Assembly: GCA_036785705.1 (NCBI GenBank)
Contig: JAWUZG010000018.1
Coordinates: 6,917,501-6,981,500, forward strand
Length of the DNA stretch: 64,000 bases
Origin: Acanthornis magna
Taxonomy: Eukaryota > Chordata > Aves > Passeriformes > Acanthizidae
Reading direction: 5' to 3'
Shown: positions 11,172 to 23,273 of the stretch, one piece after another
Layout of the letters: the number at the start of each line of letters is the position of its first letter
How positions within the stretch are numbered: position 1 is the stretch's first letter
Translations under genes and position numbers: made by a program
Notes under the pieces: model-generated
The model's input: only the letters and a program-made list of their open reading frames with translations
Told to the model about the DNA's origin: nothing
Databases searched by the model: none

Positions 11172-13421
11172 TTTGAATCATTTCTCATTTGCTATCACCA
11201 GGTCACCCTTGGACCAGAGAGGACAAGTACTGTAGAAGATAGTTTCACTTTGCTCAGGTGTACCCCAAGTCATCATGCAGCAGGACTGCTTCCCCCTTCT
11301 TCTGAGAAGTTCTTTAATGATGAGACAAGTAAGGAAACCAAAGATGAAGAAACCTTTTTTCTCTTGAAGGAACAAGCTATAACTCTACCAGCAAAGACGT
11401 TCCCTGCTTCTGTGGTTGAAGCCTCAATGAGGAAGAAGCTCCAGCTGACCTTGTTTGAACCTAGAAGATGCCACATAACAGGTTTCACCACTGTGAAGAA
11501 AGTGAGGAGTTCGACTTTCTGTGAGACAAATACTAATTTTTGGTCTGATGGCCTTTGCATTGTTGCAAAAGGAGTATTTTATGACAAAGCTCCTGAACTA
11601 CTTCATGGAAAGTTGCCTTCCACTGTGGTTGATATTTTCGCATCATCTATAAAAAATTGCAGCACGGAACATCATTGGGGAAAGAAGCAAATTCTGCCAA
11701 AAAACATAAGTGAAAATAAATGTCTGCATAAAGATCTTGATGATGAAAAGTATCACCAAAAAATCTTTACAGGAAGAGCTAAAAGAGAAGAAATACCGAA
11801 TGACAAAGACCAACAACAACAGGTGACCTGGGATCTTGAGGAAACTTCTGAAGTTTTCCACAAAACTGAATTATTCAGACCTGGGAAGCAAGGAGTGGAA
11901 GACAAAGAGAGTCTCTGTAGCACGCAGGGTGCACAAAGTTTATCTGTCGATTTGAAAGACTTTAAAAAGTGTTTTGAAGGGAGTCCTGAGCTAATGGAGA
12001 AAGAAGAAAATATCTCACAAAGCTGCATCCGTGATGTGAATAGCAGATGTAATGGAGAAGATGAAATGGAAGAGAATGGAGAGCAGACTCAGAAACCAAC
12101 TCACCAAACAAGCCCCTCCAGCAATATTGGCCTGAAAAAAAGGAAAGACCAGACCTTGAAACTGTGTGAACCAAATGAGACTGATTTCTCGTGTCAAAAA
12201 ATAGCTGCTAGAAATATGCAGCATGCATACTCTCAGAATTGTTTTTGGTCAGATGAAGAGAGGTATCCACTAAACTTACTGTTTCCTCTGCAAGAGAAGG
12301 CTGTGTGCTTAAGCAAATTATTCCTGCCAGGGAGCAGCTTTTATGAGTGTTTCTGTCAACTGTCACCCCTGGGAGCTGGAAATGAATGTAATGTGAAAAT
12401 ATCTGTACTGGAAAAAGCGGTGGTTGCATGTTCTCAGAGGATATGTCTACTAATGCAAGAGAATGAACATTACTCCAAAAAAGTCTGTATACTACAACAG
12501 GAGAATGACAGATATGCTCAGATGATGTGTGCCCTGGAAAAGGAGATGGATGCATATTTTCAGTATGTCTTAGCAGTAGATGAAGCTAACATTGCTTCAT
12601 TCCAAAACTTACTTAATGAGAAAGAGGTTGCTGGTGGGTGTTATAATAACTTTACAGAAGAAAACACCATGACCCCAGGAACATTTTTAGTTGAAACCTT
12701 CCCTAAGAATCTCTCATATGTTGAAGAGAAAAATAGGAATTCTGAAAAAGACTCATTGACAGTTGCATCAAATAAACTTCACGGGAGTGTTCTATCCCTG
12801 AATGGAAGGAAAATGAGGTATTTCCAGCTGCTTTCTGACCTAAAAGAAGAAAGAAGCAGATGCTTCAAAGAAATGGCTAAATTATTACAAGACAAGGAGA
12901 GCTATGTAGCAAAATATAATGAATTAATACAGGAGAGAGAGAGAAATTTGCAAAGAATGGCTCTTTCAGAAGGCGAAAAAGAAACTTTGTTGGTACATTT
13001 GGCAGAGATAAAGTGTGAGCAAGACAAATACAGGACCTTAGTTTCAGAACTCCAAGATTGCAAAACTAGCTGTTATCAAACCATTTCTGACTTACAGGAG
13101 GAAAAAGGTGTACTGAAAAGAGAGATAGACAGAATCAAGAAAGAAACTTCAGAAGAGCTTGATGAATTTCAGAAAGCAAATGCGAACTTAATTTTAGAAA
13201 ATAACGAATTGAAAGAATTAATGTATTCTTTGGGTTTCACTTATGAAGAGCTGAGAAATGAGAAAAGTATAGGAACAAAGAAAAATACAGTAACACTAAA
13301 AGAAGAAAGTCAACAGCGTGGTCTTAAGCCAAAAAAAGTTGAAACAGCATGTAGTGTAACACAAACTGAAGAACAGGGAGTTCTGGCTATAGATCCCTCA
13401 GATTATTTCCCTGGGAAAAAG
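11172..13421 (+). CDS. C4orf50: Exon 6, giant central exon, about residues 452-1201
   Basis: A 2.25-kb exon open throughout in phase 0. It starts after TTTTTCAG at 11171; a second in-frame acceptor at 11201 (TATCACCAG) would drop 10 codons. It ends at AAG|GTAAAT (13422); reading through would stop at 13479-13481. The first part (to about 12390) is polar, low in helix periodicity and probably disordered, with acidic and Lys-rich patches. From 12435 it becomes coiled coil with 14-residue repeats: four units at 12435-12602 (QRICLLMQENEHYS, KKVCILQQENDRYA and two weaker) and about eight more at 12828-13163 (such as LLSDLKEERSRCFK). The block ends with NNELKELMYSLGFTYEEL. No catalytic motif is seen. 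This region also matches what I recall of C4orf50. Confidence 0.88.
12435..12602 (+). repeat. 14-residue coiled-coil repeats, block A (within exon 6)
   Basis: Four consecutive 42-nt units encode peptides aligned at 14-residue spacing: QRICLLMQENEHYS, KKVCILQQENDRYA, QMMCALEKEMDAYF and QYVLAVDEANIASF. An aromatic residue (Y/F) recurs at position 13 or 14 and a Cys at position 4 of the first three. Repetition is clear at protein level and weak at DNA level, so the duplication is old. Confidence 0.75.
12828..13163 (+). repeat. 14-residue coiled-coil repeats, block B (within exon 6)
   Basis: About eight units of 42 nt follow the pattern x-x-I/L-S-x-L-x-x-E-K/R-x-x-Y/L-x, for example LLSDLKEERSRCFK, EMAKLLQDKESYVA, LVSELQDCKTSCYQ and TISDLQEEKGVLKR. 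The block joins a non-repeated end (NNELKELMYSLGFTY). The 14-residue period equals two heptads, consistent with a long uninterrupted coiled coil. Confidence 0.7.
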
Positions 13422-14189
13422 GTAAATAATAACAGTAAGGAATGTTATCGAGCAGGATCTTCTAAAGAAAGGGAGCTATAAATGTCATTTGGAGGGCAAA
13501 AGCTGAATTAATGTGTGAAGAAGGAAACTTTGTAACCTCTAACATGATAGGGGTGCTAAAGTTAACTTTGAAATAGAAGGCAAAATGCCAGAGAGGTTTT
13601 TTTTTTGAATGTTGTATTAGAGAATGTTGAAGTGATACAGCAAGCTACAGAGTTAAAAATAGTGCTTACAAGAATGCATTGTTCAGGCATTTTTAAAAAT
13701 TATTTATCTTCAGCGTAAAAGCTTTTACAAGAAGCTTTTTCTTCTACCCCAAGTTCTCCTAACAGAACTTGGTAGCTTGTGTTATAATGTTGAAAAAATC
13801 ATGTCTTGGTGAAAAGTGTTCTCGTGTTCATTTGCTAATTTTTTTTTTCTGATTGGGTCTAATTTTTTGTTTGTTTGTTTGTTTTGATGCATATGAAACA
13901 TATATCTAAAGACACGATCTTTACTGATGGTGGGTTTCTCATCCATGTTCTTCCTCTGTAGTCATGTATCTTACACCACAGTGAATTTCTGTGGAGATTA
14001 CTATGTTTTTATAAATGCAGCATAGTCACTTCACTTCAGAATAGTCAACAGGGAAATATTTATATGTGATACCCTGATTTTAGGCAAATTTTTTTAGTAA
14101 TTTAGGTGGAAACCATATATTGTTCTATAAACAACTGTGTGCCATTTTGTACAGGTGAAAGGGGTCATCATGTCTTTTTGTCTATCCAG
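13422..14189 (+). other. Intron 6
   Basis: Intronic. It contains a short TTTG repeat at about 13868-13884 and T-rich tracts. No exon or mobile element seen. Confidence 0.65.
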
Positions 14190-14291
14190 GGCAGCATGTT
14201 TGAAAGCTACAGCATGATGAAAGAACAAGTCAAAAAGGTGGAAGAGAAACTGAAAATACAGCAAAAGGAATTAGAAAAATCGAAAAAAGAG
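14190..14291 (+). CDS. C4orf50: Exon 7, residues 1202-1235
   Basis: The acceptor TTTTTGTCTATCCAG|GGC is strong. The donor is GAG|GTAACC at 14292. It is 102 nt, phase 0 to 0, so it could be skipped without a frameshift. It encodes a continuous charged helix (SMMKEQVKKVEEKLKIQQKE), an extension of the coiled coil after the giant exon. Confidence 0.85.
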
Positions 14292-16104
14292 GTAACCTAC
14301 TCTGATGTACTTCTGAGGAGCAAATTTGTTTTTTCTTGTGTTTTCTTACATGGCTGTCTTATTTCTGCCAGGCTTTAACACCTTTACAAAACAGGGAAGT
14401 CTCTGATCTGCAGAACCAAAATGTTGCTCTGATCTTTGAGTGCTGAGTGGCACAGTCACTCTTGGTTGGGCAGAACATCAAGTGGAGCTGCATCCCTGCA
14501 GCTCATGGTGGCAGAGGCTGAGTGCCTGATAAAGGCACACACAACAACCTGCCTGCCCTGGCCCTCTCTGGGCAGGCTGCTTCCCTCCACATCACTGGGA
14601 ATGAGGAGGAGGAGAAGGCAGCAGAAGCACCGAGGGTTACTGCAAACCTGAATTCAGAGTAGTTCTTGAATGAGAAGCCAGGTCATGTGCAGTCTGGCAC
14701 TGTCAGGGCTTTGCTGTATCTCTCCACAGCTGTGTAGCAAACACCCAATCCAGCACCACCTACTTGGGGACTTCTTTGGATGGGTACTTCTGTGCCTGTG
14801 TGAAGTAAATCTGCACTTTTGACACCATCCAAGGAAGCTTTCAGTGTTGTGCCCTTCTGAATGCACTAGATACTCACATTTCTATTTTTTATTAGTCAGT
14901 CTCCACTCTGTGCATATCTAAGCAGAATGTGTTGTTTTTATGGAAAGTATTTATTTATGGAGCTAGGACAGGCATTACTCAGACTCCTTGTGGGCAAACC
15001 ATTGGCAGCAATAGGTGTGTTGGGTATGTAAAAGAAAAATAGCAATAGGGTTTTCATGGTGGTTGTATGAAGTTATTGTCCTTTGGCAGCTGCCTTTATT
15101 AGACTTCCCAGCTTTCAGGTGAGGCAACTGGAATGGAGGGATGGATTTGCATGACTGTTGGATGGTTAGGCAAGGACTTCTGACCTTGTATTTTGAACAC
15201 GAAAAGATAGTTTTATTTCTTTTATAAAGTCTAATTGACTTGGGTCCTTCTAACCCTTTTGTGTGGTGTAAGATAGCTGTGTGTTACGATACTTTCCTCA
15301 GTTTACTTAAAATAATGTGAAACCTCTGCTTCCAGAAGGGAGAAGAAATGATCTGTCATACAAAGGAAAGAGCTTGCTGTTAGGCAGCCAGCTGAGCTGC
15401 TGAGGGGCTTGTTTGTGGTTTTTTGTTTGGGTTTGCTTTCATTTTCAAAACTACAGTTAATGTGTGTGAGTGGAATAAAGGCACCCTAGAAAAAATTAAA
15501 AGGCAAACATGTGGAGACATATGGAGGGCTTGTTTTTCTTCTTTGTGTTTTTCATTTTTGACATTTTTGTTTTGATTCTCATACTGAATCCAAAACACTG
15601 CACTGTTCCAGCTACTAAGGAGAAAATTAACTGTGAAATTTTCCTGAAATTAACTTTGAAATGTCCTGAAACAGCTGAAATGAGGACAACATTTCTCAGG
15701 AAAGCTTTTGCTCCTGCCTAGCAGATAAATACTTATTTTCATTTGCTCTGAGGGCTTTCAAAGATGTAATCTCTGAAATCATGTGTGCATCTACCACTGC
15801 TTTTTTTAAATTGATTCAGAATATTCATGGTACCTTCACATTTAGAAATAAATTTAATTTTTTTTTTGCATAGCTCTAGTGAGATATGATTCTACAGAAC
15901 CTACCTCTAGAGTTGCATTAATTTCTTATTATAAGATTATAGTGTACTGTATAATTCCATTTATTTTAATCAATTTATAACATTTCAAAAGCTACAATGT
16001 AGAGAGCAGCCTCAAATCCATGGTCGTAAGCTGGTATTGAAAAATGACACTGCTGCTTGGACTAATTGTACTCAGTAATTTTGCTTTTTTGCTCTTCCCG
16101 TTAG
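14292..16104 (+). other. Intron 7
   Basis: Holds a dispersed repeat at about 15570-15655 (listed separately). The rest, including a GC-richer part around 14430-14870, shows no supported gene. Confidence 0.65.
15570..15655. repeat. Dispersed repeat copy (same family as 352-455)
   Basis: ACTGAATCCAAAACACTGCA followed by CTGTTCCAGCTACTAAGGAG and AAAATTAACT parallels 374-430 (CTGAATCCAAAACACAGTGC, TGTGCCAGCTTCTAAGAGG, AAAATTATCT). It resembles a common bird interspersed (probably LTR-derived) sequence, but I cannot name the family with confidence. Confidence 0.55.
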
Positions 16105-16251
16105 GCTCAGAAGTGGTACAGAGAACTCGGTTTTGCTGAAACAAGGTACGAAGAAACCAAAACTCGTTTGATGCAGGCTCTCTCAGAATTAGACCGCCTT
16201 AAGCAAGAAGTTGGGGACAAAACGCAGAGAAAGCAGCACTGCAGATTAATG
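16105..16251 (+). CDS. C4orf50: Exon 8, residues 1236-1284
   Basis: The acceptor CTCTTCCCGTTAG|GCT has a good pyrimidine tract. The donor is ATG|GTATGT at 16252. It is 147 nt, phase 0 to 0. It encodes AQKWYRELGFAETRYEETKT followed by RLMQALSELDRLKQEVGD, a heptad-type helix with two aromatics near its start. Confidence 0.85.
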
Positions 16252-17238
16252 GTATGTATGTAAATGGAATGGAGCAAAGCATATTCCTTGTGAAGGAGAG
16301 TCTGGCTGCAGAAACACCCATTACTGTTATTGGGAATAGATTTGAAGCAAGTGTAGAGCCCCTCCAGCCAGTGGAAACTTAAAAGTGAGCAGATGTTATA
16401 CAAGGTGGACCATCTGTCTGCAGAATAGTCCAGAGTCTGGGCTCAGCATGGACATTATAAACACCTTTTTTTTTTTTTTTTAAGAGGACTCTTGTTCTGG
16501 TTTCTTTAGCCAAAGTAATTTTCAGGTGGCCTTAACAAAAGGTTTTGGAGGAGTCTCCAGTGTTTCCAGTATTTGGCCTTTTTGCCCTGATTTCAGGCCT
16601 TGTAGCCCTGATTGCTGGATTTGGACAGGCAATATGACTGTGAACAGATGGTGTGGATTAAAGTCAGAGTCTTTAATGGACGTATGTGGCCCAAATATGT
16701 GTCCCCAAAATCCAGGAAATCTTTCTGTCACATGGAGGAAAGTCTCATTGGAATGCATGTATATCACAGAAATTCTGGTTTTGCTGTAAATTAAAGGTTT
16801 TTTTAATTTCAGATCCTTCTCCATCTTGATACAGGTTTATGTTTTCCACCAAAATAAAGTGTTTTATGGAAAGATTTTTAGTTACTGAATAATCTTCTGG
16901 AAGCAGCTTTTATAAAGATTTTCCAGCTAACCCTGAAATTATTTTTGTTCTCCTTAACTGGTAAGCCGAAAAGAAAAAATACGCAATTTCTACCAGCTGG
17001 AAAAGCACATTTGTAGCAATCTACAATATTTGCAAATTCATTTTGAGCAGGTTGGATAGATATGGCTTTGGAAGAAAACAGAATCAAATTTTGGAAAATA
17101 CAAGGATTCTGAGATCAGTTCAGTTGCCAAATGTCACTGTTTGTCCCAGTTAGGGCATCCTGGCTGAGGGTGTAGGTGGCCACCTGGAAGTCCTGGGCAG
17201 TTACTTCACATTAGCTTGAGCACCTTATGTGGGACTGT

Positions 17239-17393
17239 GGGCTTGTGTTCACACAGCTGAATTCTGACTGTTAACTATGGGCTGGTGTTCACACAGCTGA
17301 ATTCTGACTGTTAACTATGGGCTGGTGTTCACACAGCTGAATTCTGACTGTTAACTATGGGCTGGTGTTCACACAGCTGAATTCTGACTGTTT
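17239..17393 (+). repeat. Minisatellite, 40-bp unit, about 3.9 copies
   Basis: Units start at 17239, 17279, 17319 and 17359 with GGGCTGGTGTTCACACAGCT and continue GAATTCTGACTGTTAACTAT. The copies are identical except for one T/G difference in the first unit; the fourth stops within GACTGTT. The near-perfect identity points to recent expansion or ongoing homogenisation, so copy number may vary between individuals. Confidence 0.95.
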
Positions 17394-20300
17394 TATGAAA
17401 AAGAAGTACAGATTTTTCATATCATTGTGATGTATTGGCATGTAGCATCCTAATACAATAGAATCTATTTCAAGTGAGAAGAAACTCCCAAATTGTTTGG
17501 AAATAAAAAGAAATGTGTCACGTGTTTTGTTTAAGCTGACAGTTAAGATTTTGGGTGCATTTTTGGGAAATGGAGCTTTAATCTTTTTGTTTGGGGACAG
17601 TCCAGGGCAATTGTTGTTTATTATATTAGTCAATGCAGTAAGATGTTAATTATTTCTATGACTCACTTGGGAATAAAATTCATCAACCTTGACAGAAGGT
17701 TTTTCACTGGAAAAAGTGCAGGTCAGCCTTTCACTGAAAAACCCTGCCACTTTAAAATCCCTCCAGCAACTAAAGTTTTCAGATTAATGTTTATTGATCA
17801 GTAGTATATATTTATGCAATACTGTGATGCTGTTTGATTTAGGTCTGACTTCTTCAGGCAACTGAATTACTTGTAGGGTTAGTGTCAAATTTTTGAATAC
17901 ACGTGTCTCATTCCAGGGTCAAAGATGCAGTCCATGTACATCACAGAACTGGGTTTATCCTTCAGTTGAACTATTTGACGGCAGAACTAATTATCTGCAA
18001 AACTCAAGTCCATTACATTTTAACCAAATTATATTGATTTTATTGGCAAAATTTAGCAAGTAGTATGATAGAAAATAGAGTAGATATATCTTAACAAAGG
18101 TCAACTTTATTTCAATAATTCTCCTTTAAAATAAACGTTTTAGTATAGACCAAGCTATTGATAGTGTGTTTGTGCGAGGTGTTAAAATATGAGCTAAATT
18201 TTTCTATATTAAAAAAAAAAAAAAAATTTTTGTCACAAAAAAGATCATTATCTACTTTTCTAGCACCATTGTACTTCCTGAGGGCAGTTTTGTTGATTGG
18301 TGATCCTGTTTTTGTTTTCAGTGTTTTCCACCCTTGTCCAAAACTGTTTTTCATTCTGCAGAGTTACTAATAAATTCTTATGCAGTAAATCACAGTAATT
18401 TATGCTTTTTCCTGTCCTAAACTTCATTTTTCTGGAGCACCTCTGGCTGCAATGCTTGAAAGAAGTGAAGATGCAATCACTCTGGGCTTAGAACCCAAGG
18501 TCTTTGAGATAGGCTGTGTTTTGAGTGTGTCTTTTAGAACTTTTTGTGTTCCTTATGTTCTACAGTTTCTGATGCCCAGGGATCCTAGCTCTCATTGGGA
18601 CTCCATAAGGCTGTCGTGATACTACTCATTGCAAGTGAAAGAGAGCTAAGATAATACATTTCAAGCTTACTGCTAGGACTCTATTTCAGTGAAGTTGCTA
18701 ACAAGTGAAATATGCTTTAGCCTAGGAGTATTTGGGTGAGTTTTCTGAGATGTTGAGGTGGCCTTCTGAGCCGTGGTGCTGTGGTTGAGTTTAAGAGAAA
18801 TATGTGGGTGATCAGGAAGGGGGCAGGGTACTATTTTATTTACTGCTTTAAAGATTAATAGAAGAATTTTCCATGAAATGCACACAGTAAATAAGGTACC
18901 AGGCTTCCCCAGTCAATCCCTGATAACTGTCATGGCCTGTAGCAAAAAAGGTCATATTTCTTCTCAGCGTCTCATCGAGTTTTCAGACAAGAACAATGCA
19001 CACAAGAAGAGGAAGATATTATTTTTAATGTTTAAGCACCAGCTTCAAGGACTAGTGATCCTGCCAGGTTTTACAAGAATGCAGTGTGTTAACTGCTATG
19101 GTTTGGGCTTAGTTATCCTTTGGTTATTTCCCAGTCCCAGCTGCTGGGTCCTTCATCCTTCCAGAGCTTAACTACATAACCTATGGTCACTGCAAACTGG
19201 GGCATCTGACAGAGTGCTCATATGTAAATCTTGTATGCCTCATTTGTGCTTTGAAACTACAGGAAACTGCTAGCAGGTTAGCAAAATGCAAAAGGAAGGA
19301 GGGAACTTCTCTCTATCTTTAATCTTCAGGCAATTTTTTTTTATTTCCCCACCTTTTTTTTCTGTAAAGTATCTTCAGTTAGGGAGTGTTTCCTTTTTGA
19401 TTTTCACACACTTTTTATGTGGGAGAGAAGATGGGGGAAATACCATGGCACAGACATCCTCAGGCTTTTGTCCCTGCAGCCCTGCTCTAATCCATCTTGA
19501 TGTGTCCAGCAGTTCCTATTGTTCTCTTGACGCAAGAGGGAGCCAAAAAGTTTGGTACAAAGCCTTCAACCTGCTCCAGGGCTGTGCACAGAGGATTCGC
19601 TTCATGAGGCAGAACAATATGACAATGTCATATTGCTGTTTTTCTCAGTGTTGCAATGATGTGTTGCAGGCAGAGTGATGTGATCTGTCACTTCAGTTTG
19701 CTTTCAGTGTGTTGTAGTCAAGGGTGTCAAAGCCAGAAAGGCTTCAGAAATCCAGGGGAACATTTACTGTGGTGCTGTGCATCAGGGCTGGGTATTAGCT
19801 CCTCTCTCACTTGTATCAATGTTTGTAACCATTAAAATCAAACCATCGTTCTGTTTTGGCAGAAAGTTATATGGTTTTACACAATATGTCATGGGTGTGA
19901 CTATAATTTTTGTCTTAATCTTTTAGACTTACTAATACACTGTGTTATCAGAAATCTTGACCGTCAGTGTGTATCAACCGAATATTTTTTTAATATAATA
20001 GGAAGATACTTCCTTCTCCTTCCAATTTTCCTCATTCTAAATCTGTATGTTTAATCTGGCAGTGTCACTTCTAGGAGCTGACCTTATGACGCTGACCATC
20101 AATCTAAAGCTCTCACTAATCCTTTCAATCTAAGTGCATGAAATTGGGAAGAAAAGAAATTGGAGGGTGGGGGAGGAGGAGTTAAATTCAGAAGCTTCTC
20201 TTTCCACTTGTTCAGTATCACTAGTATTACATTTTAATGTACCAAATATTTTAAAATATTTTAGAAATTTATACCTAAAATCTGATCAGTTTTATTAATA

Positions 20301-20638
20301 ATCTTCCAGAACAAATACTTATTTGGGAAATTGGAATTATCTGTCTGAGATAAATATTTTTAGAAAAACAAGGGCATATTATATCGCTTCTTGTTGGAGC
20401 AGGAGACTAGAAACTTTTGAGTTTTTTCCTTACTCACTATGTGCCCACAGATTGCTCACTTAATCTGTCTTTGCACAGTTTCCCCATTTATCAAATTATT
20501 ACAATACAAATATTTACCTTGAAAAAATGTTGTGAAAATCCAATTCTATACCTGCTCTCACAGGAGTCAAGTACTCCTTACATGTAAAGAGTTTAAGATT
20601 AGTGCAAAATATTAGTGCTAATATGTTAATGAAGTTTT

Positions 20639-20708
20639 GGAATCATACATTTTGTATCAGCTTGCTTCTTCTTGGAATCATACATTTTATATCAGCTTGC
20701 TTCTTTTT
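20639..20708 (+). repeat. Tandem duplication, 35-bp unit x2
   Basis: GGAATCATACATTTTGTATC at 20639 recurs at 20674 as GGAATCATACATTTTATATC, each followed by AGCTTGCTTCTTYTT. Two differences between units. It lies 116 bp upstream of exon 9, outside the likely branch-point zone. Confidence 0.9.
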
Positions 20709-20823
20709 GGTGTATCAGGTAGGTAGATATATTGATTGAGAAGTTTCGTAGTATAAAATATGATTAAGAATATTTTTGTTGTTTTATACACCTAAATTGA
20801 AAATCTGTGTATTTTCTCTCTAG

Positions 20824-21000
20824 CCTATGTACACATTGAAGGATGCCCAGGAAAAAGAGGTGAATAAAATAGACAGTAAGAGATTAGAGCAGCAAGTGTT
20901 GACCTTGAAAGCCCAGCTCAGGGACCAGGCTGCGTTACAAAATCAGTTTCATGACTTGCAGAATGAAGTGAAACTCCTTCAGGCTCAGCTACGTGAAAAG
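20824..21000 (+). CDS. C4orf50: Exon 9, residues 1285-1343
   Basis: The acceptor TGTATTTTCTCTCTAG|CCT is very strong. The donor is AAG|GTATCA at 21001. It is 177 nt, phase 0 to 0. It encodes SKRLEQQVLTLKAQLRDQ and FHDLQNEVKLLQAQLREK, a classic Leu-rich heptad coil. Confidence 0.87.
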
Positions 21001-23216
21001 GTATCATAAAGTTGTTTTCTGTGTGCTTAAATGTGAGCTTAGACTTCAGAATCTGCATCTTTCTTTTCAAAGGGGAAAAGCAACATCTTCTTTCCTGGGA
21101 ATGAATCTGAGGGTAATTAAATGGTTATAAAAGACATATAAAAATACCTCTGACTGCAGAGAAATAAGGAAAAGATGTAAACTGCCTGAGTAATCCATGT
21201 TATAGAAAAACGATAGACGATCATGAAAATTCAGTCTCTGCTCTAATTAACCCCCATACTGTAATGCAAGCACAGTCATGCTGAAATTCTTTACAGAGCC
21301 ACCTCCTTGGCTTAAATTGTCAGGATTTTTAACATTCCCAACTCTCTTGTTCCACTGTATCAGTTTATGAAACACCAAGCTAATGAAAGAATTTTTTTAG
21401 AGTTTTTCCTAACTTTTTTGGTTCATCTGCTAGGGTTACACATTAAGAGTTTCAGTAACACATTTTCAGATAGGTGTGTGGATTAGATTTTTGTCACAGT
21501 TATTCTGGTGAGAACCCCCATGTACACACAAATGAACCTGCACAAGCAGTTTTTACACTTGTGCATGATATTTCACCTGGCAAAGCAGAGCAGGCACAGA
21601 CACTAGGATTTGCAAAGCTGCTGCCTTACAGTGTGACAGCAAAGCTGCTGCTGTAAGTGTGACTACAGCTACTGAACTCTTGGGTGGAAACAAGTTCCTC
21701 CTAGGACTTTTTTCCTTTAGATTTTCTTTCCTGTTGGGAACTGTATTTTGGAAAGGGATGATAGTTCCAATGTGAGCCAAATTGGAATTGCCCATCAGAC
21801 TCTGAAATAGCTAGTAAATGGCATGCTCTCAATAGTGCTCTTTGTTCTTCATAGTCTGATACAACAAGTGGAACATGCTTCCCCTCTGTCCATACTCTGA
21901 AATACAAGAGATTATTGTCTTCTCCCTACTGGGAACAAGTTTCATTCTACTTTCTCCATAGTAAATCCATCTTTCTACAATTTTGGTTTTTGTTTGTTGT
22001 TGCTTATTTGTTTGTTTGTTTGGTGGTGGTTTTGGGGTTTTTTTGTCCTAACCTGGTCATGTGCTGTGATTTGCTCTAAACTAGCCCTGTAAAGAGGGTT
22101 AGTGCCTTCTCTCAGGCATGGATTAAGGGATGCCTTTTAGAAGAACGGTGCTGGTACAATGAAACTGTTTTGTAGTGTCTGGCGTCATATCAGAGGGTAG
22201 GTGAGTAAAGGGTGTGACATGCTGTCCATATAAATGGACAAATCCTAATTGTTCTATTGCGTCAGGAAAATGTGTTGCTCCCTGCCTCATCAAGAACTGA
22301 ACATCTCCAGTGCAGGGACTACTGCCAGCTCTTCCTTGTTCCCCCAGTGCTAGCTCAGTGTAAAGACATGTTCCCCTGTCCTGCCTACTCTGATTCCTCC
22401 CAAGCCCACAATTTATTATCTGAGGACCATGTGACCTTTTCCAGCATAGCTGAGTTCCCACAGAGGGGCGTTTTTTAATGATGCATGTAATATATTTACT
22501 GTAAACTTTATAGAAGTATTGTCAGGCAAAATGAATGCAAATGAATCTGTACTTTATTGTCAAAAATACTGTATTGATTCATAACGGAAATGGATTTTAC
22601 CTGGCAAGATACTGAGTTTTTTTCTGCGTAACCAGAAAGCAGAGTTACCAGATTTTAATCATAAGGTACAGACTAAGTCATCTGGCCCACCCTGCTTCAC
22701 CTCCCAATAGAGGATATGTATCAGCTGTGTCAGAGTAAAAGGTTGTTGATGTTCACTTTTCAGAGTGAAATATACATGTGGAAAATCCCTCCTCTTTTCT
22801 CTAATTTTACAATATAATATTGCTAAGGAAAGGGAAAACTTTTCCCCAAAGCGTGTTTTGGAAGATGCACAGAGTAAATATGAACATGGGTGCATAGTGA
22901 AGGATAGCAAGTCTTTACTGTGATGCTGCTTTGATGAAATAACCTCACTGATATAAGGCTCCATCTAAGAGCATCCAAAAGCCTTTGCTAATTTTTAAGA
23001 CCAATGCTAATGTGAGTAGGGCAGTGTTTGTATGCCAGAGCCTATCTGTGTGCAACCAGCTCCTCACGCTGATTCATCTTGTTTGTGATACAGGCTCACA
23101 CAGATACACAAAACGTACACTTCAGAGTCATTCCTAAAACAAATATCAAAAAACTGCTAGAGTATTTTACAGTGATTCTTGAATAAATTAATGCAGGATA
23201 TTTTTCAACCTTTTAG
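21001..23216 (+). other. Intron 9
   Basis: Intronic. A TTTG run lies at about 22004-22022. No mobile element or extra exon recognised. Confidence 0.65.
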
Positions 23217-23273
23217 GAGAAAGAACTGCAGAAGACAAAGTCTGAAGTGAAGTTGACATTAGCTCCTCTGAAG
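23217..23273 (+). CDS. C4orf50: Exon 10, residues 1344-1362 (57-nt microexon-like)
   Basis: The acceptor TTTTTCAACCTTTTAG|GAG is good. The donor is AAG|GTACTG at 23274. Nineteen codons (EKELQKTKSEVKLTLAPLK), phase 0 to 0, extend the helix of exon 9 and end it at Pro. It is too short for an ORF scan and was found by frame and splice-site matching. Confidence 0.8.

Larger units (their letters stand above)
16252..20823 (+). other. Intron 8
   Basis: A 4.6-kb intron with a 40-bp minisatellite (17239-17393), a 15-A run at about 18211-18225 and a 35-bp tandem duplication (20639-20708). The overlapping ORFs at about 16520-16830 on both strands look like chance or repeat remnants. No exon supported. 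Confidence 0.65.

Noticed and set aside
11273..12555. Several antisense ORFs of 69-115 codons across the giant exon
   Set aside because: They are shadows of the + strand coding frame; no independent signals.
11172..13421. Identity as CAGE1 or another testis coiled-coil protein
   Set aside because: Generic coiled-coil similarity only; the N-terminal exon and the C-terminal blocks point better to C4orf50.
16520..16830. Overlapping ORFs of 60-100 codons on both strands in intron 8
   Set aside because: Frames overlap each other, have no splice or start context and no recognisable protein; most likely chance or an old repeat.
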